The notes: generated by a model not told the origin, from the sequence alone. A DNA stretch of 39,611 bases from an uncultured Flavonifractor sp. (GCF_944383115.1 NZ_CALWOJ010000010.1:1-39611); one strand, 5' to 3'. Counted from the stretch's first letter, positions 7,356 through 17,266 are shown. A program made the numbers and translations.

Positions 7356-10300
7356 ATGGATGATGATCGAATGAGACGTAAGTTCAGACCTATACTATCC
7401 GCGCTGCTAGCCGTCGTAATGCTCCTGTCCTTGCTGCCCACGGCAGTTTTTGCCACTGGTGGAACATGGACAGAAGTTGAACTGACTGATATTCAAGCTA
7501 CTGATATCATTGCAATTACAGTACATGGAAGTGCGACTAACAAGTCCTATGTTATGAAAAATAATGGCGGTACCTCCACCAAGGGCCCCGCCGCCGAATG
7601 GGACAGCAATAATACCGGGGATACGTCTTGGTATTGGAATGTGATTCCCACGGATGGGGGATATCGCATCTCTCCCGCCGGTGACAACCAAAACTGGTTG
7701 TACTGCATAGATGATAACAACGGTCTGCGAGTGGGCACCAACTCCGATACGATTTGGAATCTGGATGAGGCCAGCGGATATCTCTCCTGTGTTGACAGCG
7801 GCGGAAACACGCGCTACATGGGTATTTACGATAATAACGGTGGAGATACCTCTGTGAATCCCAATTTCCGCACCTATAAAAACACCACTGGCAACACCAA
7901 AGACCAGACGACCACATTCTACAAGCTGGAGGGCGGAAGCGTCACTCCGCCTGATCCCGGCGAGGACCCCCAGCCCGGTGAGAGCCCCATTAAAGACGGG
8001 GACAGCGTGGTCTTTTATCTGCCCGCCCAGGGCCAGGTGATGACCACCACCGCCAGCGACTCCAAGCTGGCCGGGCAGGAGGGCACCCTGGAGGGCAATA
8101 CCCTGACCACCGACAAGACGGCGGCCGTCTTTACCGTCGGCACCAATGAAAAGGGCCAGTTTACCTTCTCCGCCGACGGCAATTATCTGACCTCCGGCGC
8201 GACCGGAAAAAGCCTCACCATGGCTGAGACCGCCAGCGAGTACAGCTACTGGACCTTGGAGGAGCAGGGCGAGGGCTGGCTGGTGAAGAATGTCAGCGCC
8301 CAGTACAACGGCGGCGCGCAGTATATTGAGTATTACAGTGGTTTTACTACTTATGGCTACAACAGCGGTAATGCCGGCATCTACACCTTCCAGTTCTTCC
8401 AGGCAGATGAGGTGAAGGAGCCGGGCAGCACGCCGGAACCGGAGCCCGGCAACGACCCCATCTATGACGGGGAGCAGGTGGTCATTTATAACCCCCAATA
8501 CCGCAAGGCCCTGTCCGGCACATACGATGGCTTCTACAATAACGGCACCGCTGTGACTGTGGGAACCGATGGTACCGTGTCCGGCTTTACTGCCAGCGAT
8601 GTGTGGACTGTCATTGACAACGGCGACGGAACCTGGTCCTTCTCCTATGCGGGGCAGAACATCGGCATGAATGCGGATAAGACCAGTATGCCGCTGGGCG
8701 GTCCCAATGACAAGTGGGAGCTGTCGAAAGCGGATAACGGCCTGTTCTATGTGAGAAACACCGTCCGCAACGCCTACATGGAGTACCAGGACAAATACGG
8801 CACATGGAGCGCCTACTATAACATCAACGCTGGCAGCGAGGATATGTTTGCCCTGGCCTTCTATGAGGTCACCAACATCCCCGAGCCCCCCAGCAGCGAG
8901 GTGGAGTTCCCCGAGGGATCCTTCGTCATCTACAATGTCTCCACCGGTCAATACGGCCATGAGGGCGTGCTGGGCGGCCAGGACGACAGTGAGACGAGTC
9001 CCTCCATCCTGGACGTGGCCGCCACGGTGGAAGCGGATCGGGCCACCCCTGCCAACGGCGCACGGGTCTTCACCGTAGAGAAGAACGGCGAGTATTACCG
9101 CTTCAAGACCAACGACGGCTATCTCTGCTCCAACGGCACCGGCAGCAACGCATTCTATTCCCTGACTCCTTCTGAGGATGCCGACTGGAAGATCACCGCC
9201 GGCAAGAAGGGCGGCTGGAATCTGGAGAGCCGCACTGCAAAATTCCAAGGCAAGTACGCCCAGTATCTGGAGTACTTTGGCGGCTCCTATAAGTCTTACA
9301 GCATGTACAATGTCACCGACTACGACATCTATGAGTTCTTCTTCTACCCCCTGGCGGAGGGCGTCAATGTCAACGAGGGTGTGGTCAACATGCCCACTGT
9401 CACCTTCGGTACACTGCCCGATGCTTATGTGGGCCAGGACTACACCGTGACCTTCACCGTGGACGCGGTGTTTGGCGTGGCCGATGGCCTGACTGCCAAA
9501 TACGGTGAGGCCGAGGCCTATCTCACTGAGAAGGATGGCACCTACTCCTTTACCATCCCCGCTTCCGCTCTGAGCGAGGGGAAACTGACGGTGACCGTCA
9601 GCGGTACGGACACCAAGGGTGTGACCTTTGAGGACGGTGCGGAGATCACTGTGGTAGACGAGCCGGTTATCACCGGTGTGTCCCCCGCCGCCAGCGCCCA
9701 GACCGGAGAGGACAAGCGACCGGAGATCAGTGTTACCTTTACCAATGCCGGGAAGAATCCCACCGTTACCATGACGGTGAATGGCCAGGAAGTTGCTCCC
9801 ACTGTGACTGACGGCAAGGCCGCCTATATACCTGGCACCGACCTGCCCAACGGCAAGGTTACCGTCACCGCCACCGTCACCCGTGGCGACGGAAAGAGCG
9901 CCACCAAGACCTGGACCTTTACCATCGGTACGGCCCAGTATCAGCTCTACTTCGGCCAGCTCCATTCCCACACCACCTACTCCGACGGCGCGGGCACGCT
10001 GGAAGATGGGCTGAACTATGTGGCCAGCTTGTCTGAGAAAGACAATGTGGACTTTGTGGCCTTCACCGACCACTCCAACTACTTTGACGACAAGAACGCT
10101 GCCAACCCTGAGGCCGCCCTCTACGATGCCAGCAAGATGACGGCGGAGAGCGCCCAGAAGTGGAACGCCTACACCGGCGCCATCAACGCATTCAACCAGC
10201 AGCACGCTGGTAAGCTGGTGGCTCTGGCAGGCTTTGAGATGACCTGGTCCGGCGGCCCCGGCCACATCAACACCTTCAACACCCCCGGCATCGTCTCCCG

Positions 10301-13300
10301 CAACAACAGCACCCTGAACAACAAGACCGCTGACGCGGGCCTGCAGGCCTACTATAAGCTGCTGAGCGACGAGAATCTGGTCAATTCCATCAACCAGTTC
10401 AACCACCCCGGCACCACCTTCGGCAACTTTATCGACTTCGGCTACTACGATCCCATCATTGACACCCGGATACAGCTGGTAGAGGTGGGCAACGGCGAGG
10501 GCGCCATCGGCGCCGGCGGCTACTACCCCAGCTATGAGCAGTACATCATGGCCCTGGACAAGGGCTGGCACGTGGCTCCCACCAACAATCAGGACAACCA
10601 CAAGGGCAAGTGGGGCAACGCCAACGACGCCCGCGACGTTATCCTGACCGATGACTTCTCCCAGGAGGGCATCTACCAGGCCATCCGCGACCGGCGGGTC
10701 TACGCCACCGAGGACAAGAACCTGGAGATCAACTACACCCTCAACGGCGAGATGCTGGGCTCCACCATCGCGGATGCGGAGAGCGCCAACATCAAGGTCA
10801 GTGTGTATGATCCAGACGCCTCCGACTCCATTTCCAAGGTGGAGGTGGTGGTCAATTCCGGTGCCGTGGCCCACACCTGGGACGATCCCACTGACCTGAC
10901 CTCCGGCGAGCTGGAGTGTACCATCCCCGCCAACTACAGCTACTACTTTATCCGGGTCACCCAGGGCGACGGCAATCTGGCTGTCACCGCCCCCGTGTGG
11001 ATCGGCGAAGTGGTGAAGCTGGGCATCTCCGCTGTGGAGTGCGGCACCTCCAGCCCCGTCACCGGGGAGGAACTGACCCTCACCACAACCCTGTTCAACA
11101 GCGAGACCAGCGACGCCACTGTGAAGTCCATCACCTACACCAGCGGTGAGGAGACTCTGGGCATGGATACCAAGGGCTATGAGATCCCCGCCTCCGGCAC
11201 CCTGAACGTGGACTGGAAGTACACCCCCAAGACGGCCAAGGTCATGACCATCACCGCCACCGTTGTCATGGAGCAGGGGGGCATTGAGTACACCTACTCC
11301 AAGGACATCTCTCTGGACATCCTGGACGCCAGCAAACTGGTGTACATCGGCATCGACGCCTCCCACTACAACGAGTATGTGGCGGGCAACTACAATGATT
11401 CTATGGGCAACTTCAGCAACCTGGCCGCCGGCTACTCGGTACGCACCGTGCAGCTGAACACCAGCGAGGAGCTGATCGCCGCCTGTGAAAACGAGAGCGG
11501 TAAGTACAAGGCTATCATCCTCACCGCCCCCTCCCGCCGGAACGGCGACAGCCTGCGCGAGCCCTACGCTACTTATTCTGAAGCGGAGATCGATGCATTG
11601 GTTAGCTTCAATGCCGCCGGCGGTACGGTGGTGGTGGCCGGTTGGGGCGACTACTACGAGAGTTATAAGGACTTCCCCGCTAAGGATCACATGGCCGCCC
11701 AGCAGAATCTGATTCTGGAGGCTCTGGGTTCCTCCCTGCGGGTCAGCGACGATGAACTCAAGGACGATACCTACAACGGCGGCCAGCCTCAGCGCCTCTA
11801 CCTGAGCAGCTACAACTTTAGTTCCTTCCTGCTGAACCGGGTGGAGTTTGACGCGGACAATCCTCACAGCAACCTGTATACCGAGCTGTTCAGCCAGTAT
11901 GGCGGAGCCTCCATCCATGTGGTGGACGCTGATGGTACGCCCACCACCACCATCCCCAGCAGCGTGACCCCGGTGGTGTATGCTTTCGCCACCAGCTATT
12001 CCGCCGATGACGACAAGGATAACTGGGGCGGCCTGGGCGTAATCCCCAAGTATGAGTACGCCGATGGCGACAGCCGCCTGATGGCGCTGGCCACCGAGGA
12101 CCTGGGCGGCGGCAAGGGCCTGATCGTGGTCTCCGGCGCGGCCTTTATGTCCAATTTCGAGGTGCAGGCACAGGTCGGCGACTCCGGCTCCGAGAAGAAC
12201 TACTCCAACTACAAGATCTGCGAGAACCTGGTGAACTACCTCAACCCCGTCACCATTACCCCCATCAAGGACGTCCAGGCCCAGAAGGACGAGGGCATCA
12301 AGTACACCATCGAGGGTGTGGTTACCTCCAACGCCTCCGGCTACGACAAGGATACCGCCTTCTTCGACTGTATCTACGTCCAGGACGACACTGCGGGCAT
12401 CAACGCCTTCCCTGTGGCGGGCAGCTTTAAGGTGGGAGACAAGGTGCGCATTACCGGCACCACCTCCTCCTACCAGGGAGAGCGGCAGATCGCCGTGACT
12501 TCCATTGAAAAGATCGGCGAGGAGAGTCCCCTTGAGCCGAAGCTTATCACCACCAAAGAAGCCGCCCAGAATACCTATCTGGGCAGCCTGGTGAAGATCC
12601 AGGGCGTGGTGGTCAGCTTCGCTGAGGCGGAGGGTTCCATTCAGACCATCATGGTCCGGGACAAGACCGGCTACGACGCCCGGGTGTTCATTGACGGCTA
12701 TATCACCCAGAACAAGACCATCGAGAATCTGGCGGTTGGCCATGAGATCACCGTGGTGGGCCTGTCCTCCTACGACAACAGCTTTGACGGACCCGCGCCC
12801 CGCATCCGCGTTCGCGACCGGGCCGAGATCGTGTGCGACACCGAGGTAGTGGATATCCCGCCGGCCTATACGCCTCCCTCCGGCGGTGGTGGCAGCAAGG
12901 ACCCGGCTACCCCCGATCCCAGCAAGTTTACCGATCTGGACGAGAACGCCTGGTACTACGACGACGTGGTGGATGTCATTAAGGACGGCCTGATGGAAGG
13001 CGTGTCCAGCACCAAGTTTGGCCCTGAGCTGGTGGTAAATCGGGCCATGGTGGCTACCATCCTCTACCGGCTCTCCGGCGAGAAGTTTGACGGTTCGGCC
13101 GCCTTCCCAGACGTAACTGTCGACAGCTGGTACGACGAGGCGGTGGCCTGGGCCGCCGACCGCGGTGTGGTTACCGGCTACGACAACGGCAACTTCGGAC
13201 CCGAAGATGCCGTGACCCGGGAACAGATGGTCACCATGTTCCGCCGCTTCTGGGCGTATCAGGAGAACAGCGGAGGGCAGACGGATGGCCTGTCCGCCTA

Positions 13301-13463
13301 TGTGGACGCGGACCAGATCAGCCAGTATGCGGTGGACGCCATGGAGTGGGCCGTAGGCATGGGCCTCATCAACGGACGGTCCAGCCAGCTGCTGGCTCCT
13401 GCGGCCCAGGCATGCCGGGCCGAGCTGTGTGCGCTGCTCAACCGCTATCAGGATCTGAAGTAA
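7356..13463 (+). CDS. Giant secreted S-layer-anchored protein with PHP-type metallophosphoesterase domain
   Basis: A 2035-residue exported protein. A signal peptide (about residues 1-32, cleavage after AVFA) is followed by four repeated beta-rich modules (about 35-680; recurring openings such as DGDSVVFYLP, DGEQVVIYNP and EGSFVIYNV), then Ig-like segments (about 680-860). A CehA/McbA-like PHP domain (about 864-1130) has metal motif HSHTTYSDG (His870, His872) and FTDHS (His906). A Rossmann-like region (about 1328-1560), two OB-fold-like repeats (about 1632-1830) and three SLH repeats (from about 1858, 1917 and 1980) follow. SLH repeats bind secondary wall polymers, so it acts at the cell surface, probably on extracellular phosphoesters, nucleotides or cell-wall material; the substrate is inferred. 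Start 7356 is uncertain: ATG 7371 also gives a complete signal peptide. A YibE/F gene follows. Confidence 0.88.
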   Translation: MDDDRMRRKFRPILSALLAVVMLLSLLPTAVFATGGTWTEVELTDIQATDIIAITVHGSATNKSYVMKNNGGTSTKGPAAEWDSNNTGDTSWYWNVIPTDGGYRISPAGDNQNWLYCIDDNNGLRVGTNSDTIWNLDEASGYLSCVDSGGNTRYMGIYDNNGGDTSVNPNFRTYKNTTGNTKDQTTTFYKLEGGSVTPPDPGEDPQPGESPIKDGDSVVFYLPAQGQVMTTTASDSKLAGQEGTLEGNTLTTDKTAAVFTVGTNEKGQFTFSADGNYLTSGATGKSLTMAETASEYSYWTLEEQGEGWLVKNVSAQYNGGAQYIEYYSGFTTYGYNSGNAGIYTFQFFQADEVKEPGSTPEPEPGNDPIYDGEQVVIYNPQYRKALSGTYDGFYNNGTAVTVGTDGTVSGFTASDVWTVIDNGDGTWSFSYAGQNIGMNADKTSMPLGGPNDKWELSKADNGLFYVRNTVRNAYMEYQDKYGTWSAYYNINAGSEDMFALAFYEVTNIPEPPSSEVEFPEGSFVIYNVSTGQYGHEGVLGGQDDSETSPSILDVAATVEADRATPANGARVFTVEKNGEYYRFKTNDGYLCSNGTGSNAFYSLTPSEDADWKITAGKKGGWNLESRTAKFQGKYAQYLEYFGGSYKSYSMYNVTDYDIYEFFFYPLAEGVNVNEGVVNMPTVTFGTLPDAYVGQDYTVTFTVDAVFGVADGLTAKYGEAEAYLTEKDGTYSFTIPASALSEGKLTVTVSGTDTKGVTFEDGAEITVVDEPVITGVSPAASAQTGEDKRPEISVTFTNAGKNPTVTMTVNGQEVAPTVTDGKAAYIPGTDLPNGKVTVTATVTRGDGKSATKTWTFTIGTAQYQLYFGQLHSHTTYSDGAGTLEDGLNYVASLSEKDNVDFVAFTDHSNYFDDKNAANPEAALYDASKMTAESAQKWNAYTGAINAFNQQHAGKLVALAGFEMTWSGGPGHINTFNTPGIVSRNNSTLNNKTADAGLQAYYKLLSDENLVNSINQFNHPGTTFGNFIDFGYYDPIIDTRIQLVEVGNGEGAIGAGGYYPSYEQYIMALDKGWHVAPTNNQDNHKGKWGNANDARDVILTDDFSQEGIYQAIRDRRVYATEDKNLEINYTLNGEMLGSTIADAESANIKVSVYDPDASDSISKVEVVVNSGAVAHTWDDPTDLTSGELECTIPANYSYYFIRVTQGDGNLAVTAPVWIGEVVKLGISAVECGTSSPVTGEELTLTTTLFNSETSDATVKSITYTSGEETLGMDTKGYEIPASGTLNVDWKYTPKTAKVMTITATVVMEQGGIEYTYSKDISLDILDASKLVYIGIDASHYNEYVAGNYNDSMGNFSNLAAGYSVRTVQLNTSEELIAACENESGKYKAIILTAPSRRNGDSLREPYATYSEAEIDALVSFNAAGGTVVVAGWGDYYESYKDFPAKDHMAAQQNLILEALGSSLRVSDDELKDDTYNGGQPQRLYLSSYNFSSFLLNRVEFDADNPHSNLYTELFSQYGGASIHVVDADGTPTTTIPSSVTPVVYAFATSYSADDDKDNWGGLGVIPKYEYADGDSRLMALATEDLGGGKGLIVVSGAAFMSNFEVQAQVGDSGSEKNYSNYKICENLVNYLNPVTITPIKDVQAQKDEGIKYTIEGVVTSNASGYDKDTAFFDCIYVQDDTAGINAFPVAGSFKVGDKVRITGTTSSYQGERQIAVTSIEKIGEESPLEPKLITTKEAAQNTYLGSLVKIQGVVVSFAEAEGSIQTIMVRDKTGYDARVFIDGYITQNKTIENLAVGHEITVVGLSSYDNSFDGPAPRIRVRDRAEIVCDTEVVDIPPAYTPPSGGGGSKDPATPDPSKFTDLDENAWYYDDVVDVIKDGLMEGVSSTKFGPELVVNRAMVATILYRLSGEKFDGSAAFPDVTVDSWYDEAVAWAADRGVVTGYDNGNFGPEDAVTREQMVTMFRRFWAYQENSGGQTDGLSAYVDADQISQYAVDAMEWAVGMGLINGRSSQLLAPAAQACRAELCALLNRYQDLK

Positions 13464-13483
13464 CACACATCGACGACATCTTT

Positions 13484-13515
13484 GGGGCGCCGCCTGCCTT
13501 GGTGGGCGGCGCCCC
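13484..13515 (+). repeat. GC-rich hairpin after the surface-protein gene
   Basis: GGGGCGCCGCC (13484-13494) pairs perfectly with GGCGGCGCCCC (13505-13515). There is no following T-run, so it is a weak or Rho-type terminator or an mRNA-stabilising hairpin. The YibE/F gene begins 26 bp later with no clear promoter of its own, so partial readthrough is likely. Confidence 0.6.
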
Positions 13516-13541
13516 GCCCTATTGATTGAGAGGAGATGTTT

Positions 13542-14729
13542 ATGGGAAAGGCCAAAAAATCAGCTCCGCCAAAGAAACGGCTTTCGTGGCCGCCGTCCAA
13601 AGAGCGTATCATTGCTTTGGCGGTGGGACTGTGCCTGCTGCTGGCCCTAGTGGTGGGAGCTGTGCTGCTTCGTCCGGAGGACGGGGAACTGACCGCTGCT
13701 CAGAAGCGAATGTTCGCCTCTGCCCGGGTCACTGATATATTGGCCGATGATGCCGAGCCGGATGACTGGAGCGAGGGCCTGCGGCTGGGCAGCCAGTACC
13801 TGGAGTTGGAGATCCTCAGCGGCCCCTACAAGGGGGCCGTTCTGGAGGCGGTCAATTACCTGACCGCCTATTCCAACATTGACTGCTCGTTGGGTACCCG
13901 GGTCATTGTACGGCTGGACGTGGACGACAACGGTGACCCCTATGTGGTGTCCATCCCAAACTATGACCGGGGGATCGTTCTGGTGGGGATGCTGGTGGTA
14001 TTCGGGCTGCTGCTTATTATCATTGGAGGGAAAAAAGGAATTATGGCCCTGCTGGGCCTGGCCTACACCCTGGCAGGAATCTGGTACCTGCTCATCCCCA
14101 TGGTGCTGAAAGGAGCGCCTTCCATCCCGTCGGCGGTGCTGATTGCCGCGCTGACGGCGGCAGCCTCTCTGCTGATGCTCACCGGATTCTCCCGCAAGAC
14201 GCTGTGCGCCGGGTTGGGCTGCGTGTGCGGCGTGGCGGCGGCGGGGCTGTTCGCCTGGATCGTGGGGATCATTACCCCTATCGGTGGGTTCAATATGTCG
14301 GAGGCGGAGGAACTGGTGCTGCGGGCCTACGACAGCCACCTGGAGATTCGGGGCCTGCTGGTCAGCGGTATCCTCATTGCCGCTCTGGGCGCTGTGATGG
14401 ATGTGGCTATGTCCATCTCCTCCGCCTGCCACGAGCTGCGGACGGTGAACCCCGATATGACCGCCGGACAGCTGTTCCGGTCAGGCATGAACATCGGGCG
14501 GGACGCCATGGGTACCATGGCCAACACCCTGATTTTGGCCTTTGCCGGCGCGTCCTTCAACATGCTGCTGCTTTTTCAGGTGTACAATTATCCCATGATC
14601 CAGATCATCAACAGCGATACAATGGCCATTGAACTAATTCAGAGTGTGGCCGGTTCAGTGGGCATCATCCTGACCGTGCCGCTGGTTTCGCTGTTTGCCG
14701 CCCTGCTGATGGGCAGGAAGCGGCGCTGA
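13542..14729 (+). CDS. YibE/F-family membrane protein
   Basis: A 395-residue membrane protein. After one N-terminal transmembrane segment (about 23-42) comes an extracytoplasmic domain of about 90 residues (LELEILSGPYKGAVLEAVN, then GTRVIVRLDVDDNGDPYV). Six or more membrane segments follow, containing GAVMDVAMSISSACHEL, the conserved YibE/F region, and NTLILAFAGASFNMLLL. The biochemical role of the family is not established; transport has been suggested. ATG 13542 is preferred over 13536 because AGAGGAG ends at 13535, six bases from 13542. It is probably co-transcribed with the surface-protein gene. A strong terminator follows. Confidence 0.85.
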   Translation: MGKAKKSAPPKKRLSWPPSKERIIALAVGLCLLLALVVGAVLLRPEDGELTAAQKRMFASARVTDILADDAEPDDWSEGLRLGSQYLELEILSGPYKGAVLEAVNYLTAYSNIDCSLGTRVIVRLDVDDNGDPYVVSIPNYDRGIVLVGMLVVFGLLLIIIGGKKGIMALLGLAYTLAGIWYLLIPMVLKGAPSIPSAVLIAALTAAASLLMLTGFSRKTLCAGLGCVCGVAAAGLFAWIVGIITPIGGFNMSEAEELVLRAYDSHLEIRGLLVSGILIAALGAVMDVAMSISSACHELRTVNPDMTAGQLFRSGMNIGRDAMGTMANTLILAFAGASFNMLLLFQVYNYPMIQIINSDTMAIELIQSVAGSVGIILTVPLVSLFAALLMGRKRR

Positions 14730-14747
14730 ATTTAGGCGTATTGTTAC

Positions 14748-14792
14748 AAAAACACGGGTCCCCTGCTCCAAGAGCGGGGGACCCGTGTTTTT
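14748..14792. terminator. Terminator after the YibE/F gene
   Basis: AAAAACACGGGTCCCC (14748-14763) pairs with GGGGACCCGTGTTTTT (14777-14792), with a small GCTC/GAGC stem in the loop. It lies between convergent genes and can act on both strands. Confidence 0.9.
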
Positions 14793-14844
14793 ACATGTCT
14801 GCCTGCATAGGATTGGCGCAGCTGAACGGCGAGATAGGTCGCCG

Positions 14845-15645
14845 TCAGTTGGCGGAGATATTATTCATTCGGAGCTTGATGAACATTTCGATGTTTTTCC
14901 TGATTTCGCTTCGCTTTTCGGGGGTGAGCTTTTCGTGACTCCACAGAAAATCGTATTCGCTATCTCCCAATAATTCCTCTTTATCCAGAGAGTTCATTAA
15001 GTAGCGCGAAAATACCAAATAATCATTTAACAAAATCTGATTGAACAGAGCTGTACACACCTCAAATTTACGGTTTTGAAGAGCGTGAAGCAGCGATTTC
15101 AGTTCCGAAAGCAATTCCCATGTGCGGTCCAGGCCATCCTCTTCCGCGATCTTAACCACAAAGTAATGAAAAATTTGATAACGATTGTTGTAGTTCTCCA
15201 CCAATTGCTTCAATCCATCCAAGGGAACGACGCGATAAATGATCTGGAAAAAGTTGCGGCGAAGTCTGGAAAATTCAGAGATATTACCCTGGTCCAAAAG
15301 CGTATACAGCTGGTTGTAGCATTCCTCCAGAGCGTCTAAACGAATATCATCCCAAAATTGGAGGGCAGCTTGAAAAAGCTGCTTTTCCAAGGCGGAGCGG
15401 ATCAGCGAAGATTCCAAGTGGTCATAGTAATTAAATTCGGCCACTCGAGCGCCGTGATGAGGCGTAGACTGCACCAGCCCATCCTGAGCCAATTTTGTCA
15501 GGGCTTCCCGGATGGGCATAGGACTCATTCCGTATTGATCAACCAGGTTGGTGACAGTCAACTTTGCCCCGATGGGAATACTCCCATCCAAAATCGCCTG
15601 CCGAATCCGTTCGTAGGCAAGGTCGCTTTTTGTTTGAAATTCCAC
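14845..15645 (-). CDS. GntR-family (FCD-type) transcriptional regulator
   Basis: A 266-residue regulator with an N-terminal GntR winged helix-turn-helix (AYERIRQAILDGSIPIGAKL, then GMSPMPIREALTKLAQDGLV) and a helical C-terminal ligand-sensing region of the FCD/FadR type. The best start is GTG at 15645: AAAGGAG lies 7 bases upstream, and the longer frame from 15663 would contain that site within its coding sequence. It is divergent from the TRAP transporter cluster and probably controls it in response to the transported acid or an intermediate. It looks more AT-rich than its neighbours. The intergenic gap to dctP is only 38 bp. Confidence 0.88.
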   Translation of the reverse strand: MEFQTKSDLAYERIRQAILDGSIPIGAKLTVTNLVDQYGMSPMPIREALTKLAQDGLVQSTPHHGARVAEFNYYDHLESSLIRSALEKQLFQAALQFWDDIRLDALEECYNQLYTLLDQGNISEFSRLRRNFFQIIYRVVPLDGLKQLVENYNNRYQIFHYFVVKIAEEDGLDRTWELLSELKSLLHALQNRKFEVCTALFNQILLNDYLVFSRYLMNSLDKEELLGDSEYDFLWSHEKLTPEKRSEIRKNIEMFIKLRMNNISAN

Positions 15646-15666
15646 GGAAGTTCTCCTTTGCACTAT

Positions 15667-15684
15667 TCTATTTCGTGTTATAGA
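15667..15684. promoter_or_regulatory. Short palindrome between gntR and dctP
   Basis: TCTAT (15667-15671) and ATAGA (15680-15684) form an inverted repeat around an 8-bp centre. It is the only palindrome in this tiny divergent gap and a candidate GntR operator. It touches the annotated dctP start codon, which is unusual. No convincing -35/-10 pair is visible for either gene. Confidence 0.35.
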
Positions 15685-16706
15685 TGCGCGCTATGACAGC
15701 CCTGACGATGCTCCTTGTCCTGGCTTCATGCGGCGGAGAGAACGCCGGGGGAGCCGTATCCTCCGGGGATCCCGGCGGCACCGACGAGCCCCTGGTCATC
15801 AAAGTCGGTACCCAGGACTATCCCGGATCTCCCGACGAGAAGATCTACAACTATTTCTGTGATCTGGTCTCGGAACGCTCGGAGGGAAAGATCGAGATCG
15901 CCATCTACAATCAGTCCCAGCTGGGCAGCGAGTCCGAACTGCTGCAGCAGGTCATGGACGGGACCCTGCCCGGCGCCGCCGTGGGCATCGGCGCCTTCAC
16001 CAGATACACGGATCTGCTGAGCTGCATCCAGCTGCCTTTCCTGGTGGACAGCTATGAGCTGGAATATGCCGCCATCAATTCCGACATCTATCAGGAACTG
16101 CTCAGCGAAGTGGGCGAACAGCTGGGCGTTACCTTCGGCGCATTCCAGGATCCGGGCATGCGGCAGATCGCAATGATCAACAAGCCGATCAATCAGCTGT
16201 CCGATCTGAGCGGCGCAAAGATCAGATGTGCGGAAAATGCGTTGATCCAGGATACCATCAGCGCACTGGGTGCGTCTCCCACGGCAATCGCGTTTACCGA
16301 ACTGTATACCGCGCTGCAAAACAAGGTGGTAGACGGAGAGGATATCAACATGTCTTCCATCTACACCCAGCACCATGACGAGGTTATCGGGTATGTGTCT
16401 CTGCTCAATCTGTACCCCTACACCGGCTGCTATGTCTTTAACACTGAGTTTGTGGAATCCCTGCCGGAGGGCTATTGGGACATTATCTACACCGCGATGA
16501 AGGAAGCGGAAGAACTTGGCCTTACGCAGTGGATTCATGAGCAGGAGGACGTGTGGGCCGAGAGCATTGAGAGCAATGGCGTTGCCATCAACAGCGTCGA
16601 GGACCTCAGCGAATTTGAGGAGGCGGTGCAGTCCGTCTATGACAAGTACACCGCGGTGGACGCCCGGATTGGCGAATTTATTGACTACGTCAACAGTCAG
16701 AAGTGA
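15684..16706 (+). CDS. dctP: TRAP transporter substrate-binding lipoprotein (DctP family)
   Basis: Binds an organic acid outside the membrane and delivers it to DctQM. The 340-residue chain has a lipobox LASC (Cys at residue 16) and the DctP fold: QSQLGSESELLQQVMDGTL, the LSDLSGAKIRCAENALIQDT segment containing the conserved ligand arginine region, and FTELYTALQNKVVDGEDIN. The N-terminus is odd: a signal of only 15 residues with one Arg, an in-frame TAG directly before the ATG, and no ribosome site. A few N-terminal residues and the promoter may have been lost by a deletion near 15683. Domain assignment is firm; the start is not. Confidence 0.88.
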   Translation: MRAMTALTMLLVLASCGGENAGGAVSSGDPGGTDEPLVIKVGTQDYPGSPDEKIYNYFCDLVSERSEGKIEIAIYNQSQLGSESELLQQVMDGTLPGAAVGIGAFTRYTDLLSCIQLPFLVDSYELEYAAINSDIYQELLSEVGEQLGVTFGAFQDPGMRQIAMINKPINQLSDLSGAKIRCAENALIQDTISALGASPTAIAFTELYTALQNKVVDGEDINMSSIYTQHHDEVIGYVSLLNLYPYTGCYVFNTEFVESLPEGYWDIIYTAMKEAEELGLTQWIHEQEDVWAESIESNGVAINSVEDLSEFEEAVQSVYDKYTAVDARIGEFIDYVNSQK

Positions 16707-16765
16707 CTGCTGCCCGGCGCTGTGTGTACTCGTCAAGTGAATTGCATTTGATAGGGGGACATCTG

Positions 16766-17266
16766 GTGAAGTACTTTGAAGCAATTATGAATGGTATCAC
16801 GGCGGTGATTAAAGTGTTTCTTGCCACTGCCTCCGCAGTCATGCTGACGGTATCATTTATTGAAATCATCCGGCGGTATTTCTTTGGGCTGTCCTGGGCC
16901 TGGTCGGATGAGTTGATGCGATATTTAATTGTTGCCATCGCCTTTTTGGGCGGCGCGGTTGGTTTCCGGGCAAAGGCGCTTCCATGCTTTGATCTTCTGA
17001 TGTCAAAGATGTCGGCGCGTGTCCAGCAGATCTTTGCGCTGATCGTACAGATCATTATTGCGGTTATGCTGGTCTTCCTTATTGTACAGACGAGCCAATC
17101 CATTATGACCAAGAGCATTTTGTCCGGTGTCAGCATCGGACTCCGGATTCCCATGCTGGTTCCTTACCTCCCCATTCCGGTCAGCTTTGGGCTGATGCTG
17201 CTGTTTGACTTTGAGAGCATCATTCATACAATCCGGCCTCAGCTTAGAAAGGGGGAGTCTGCGTGA
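16766..17266 (+). CDS. dctQ: TRAP transporter small permease (DctQ family)
   Basis: A 166-residue protein with four predicted membrane helices, the small subunit that docks to DctM. FIEIIRRYFFGLSWAWSDEL with the following RYLIVAIAFLGGAVGFR is the typical DctQ core. GTG 16766 follows AGGGGGA by about 7 bases; the longer frame from 16703 overlaps the dctP end and has no ribosome site. Its stop overlaps the start of dctM by four bases (GTGA), so the two are translationally coupled. Confidence 0.9.
   Translation: MKYFEAIMNGITAVIKVFLATASAVMLTVSFIEIIRRYFFGLSWAWSDELMRYLIVAIAFLGGAVGFRAKALPCFDLLMSKMSARVQQIFALIVQIIIAVMLVFLIVQTSQSIMTKSILSGVSIGLRIPMLVPYLPIPVSFGLMLLFDFESIIHTIRPQLRKGESA

Noticed and set aside
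7407..13466. A 2019-codon open frame antisense to the surface-protein gene
   Set aside because: It exists because the sense gene almost never uses TTA, CTA or TCA codons. Its translation is low-complexity His/Gly/Val/Ala-rich, has no ribosome site or domain, and the sense frame has clear domains.
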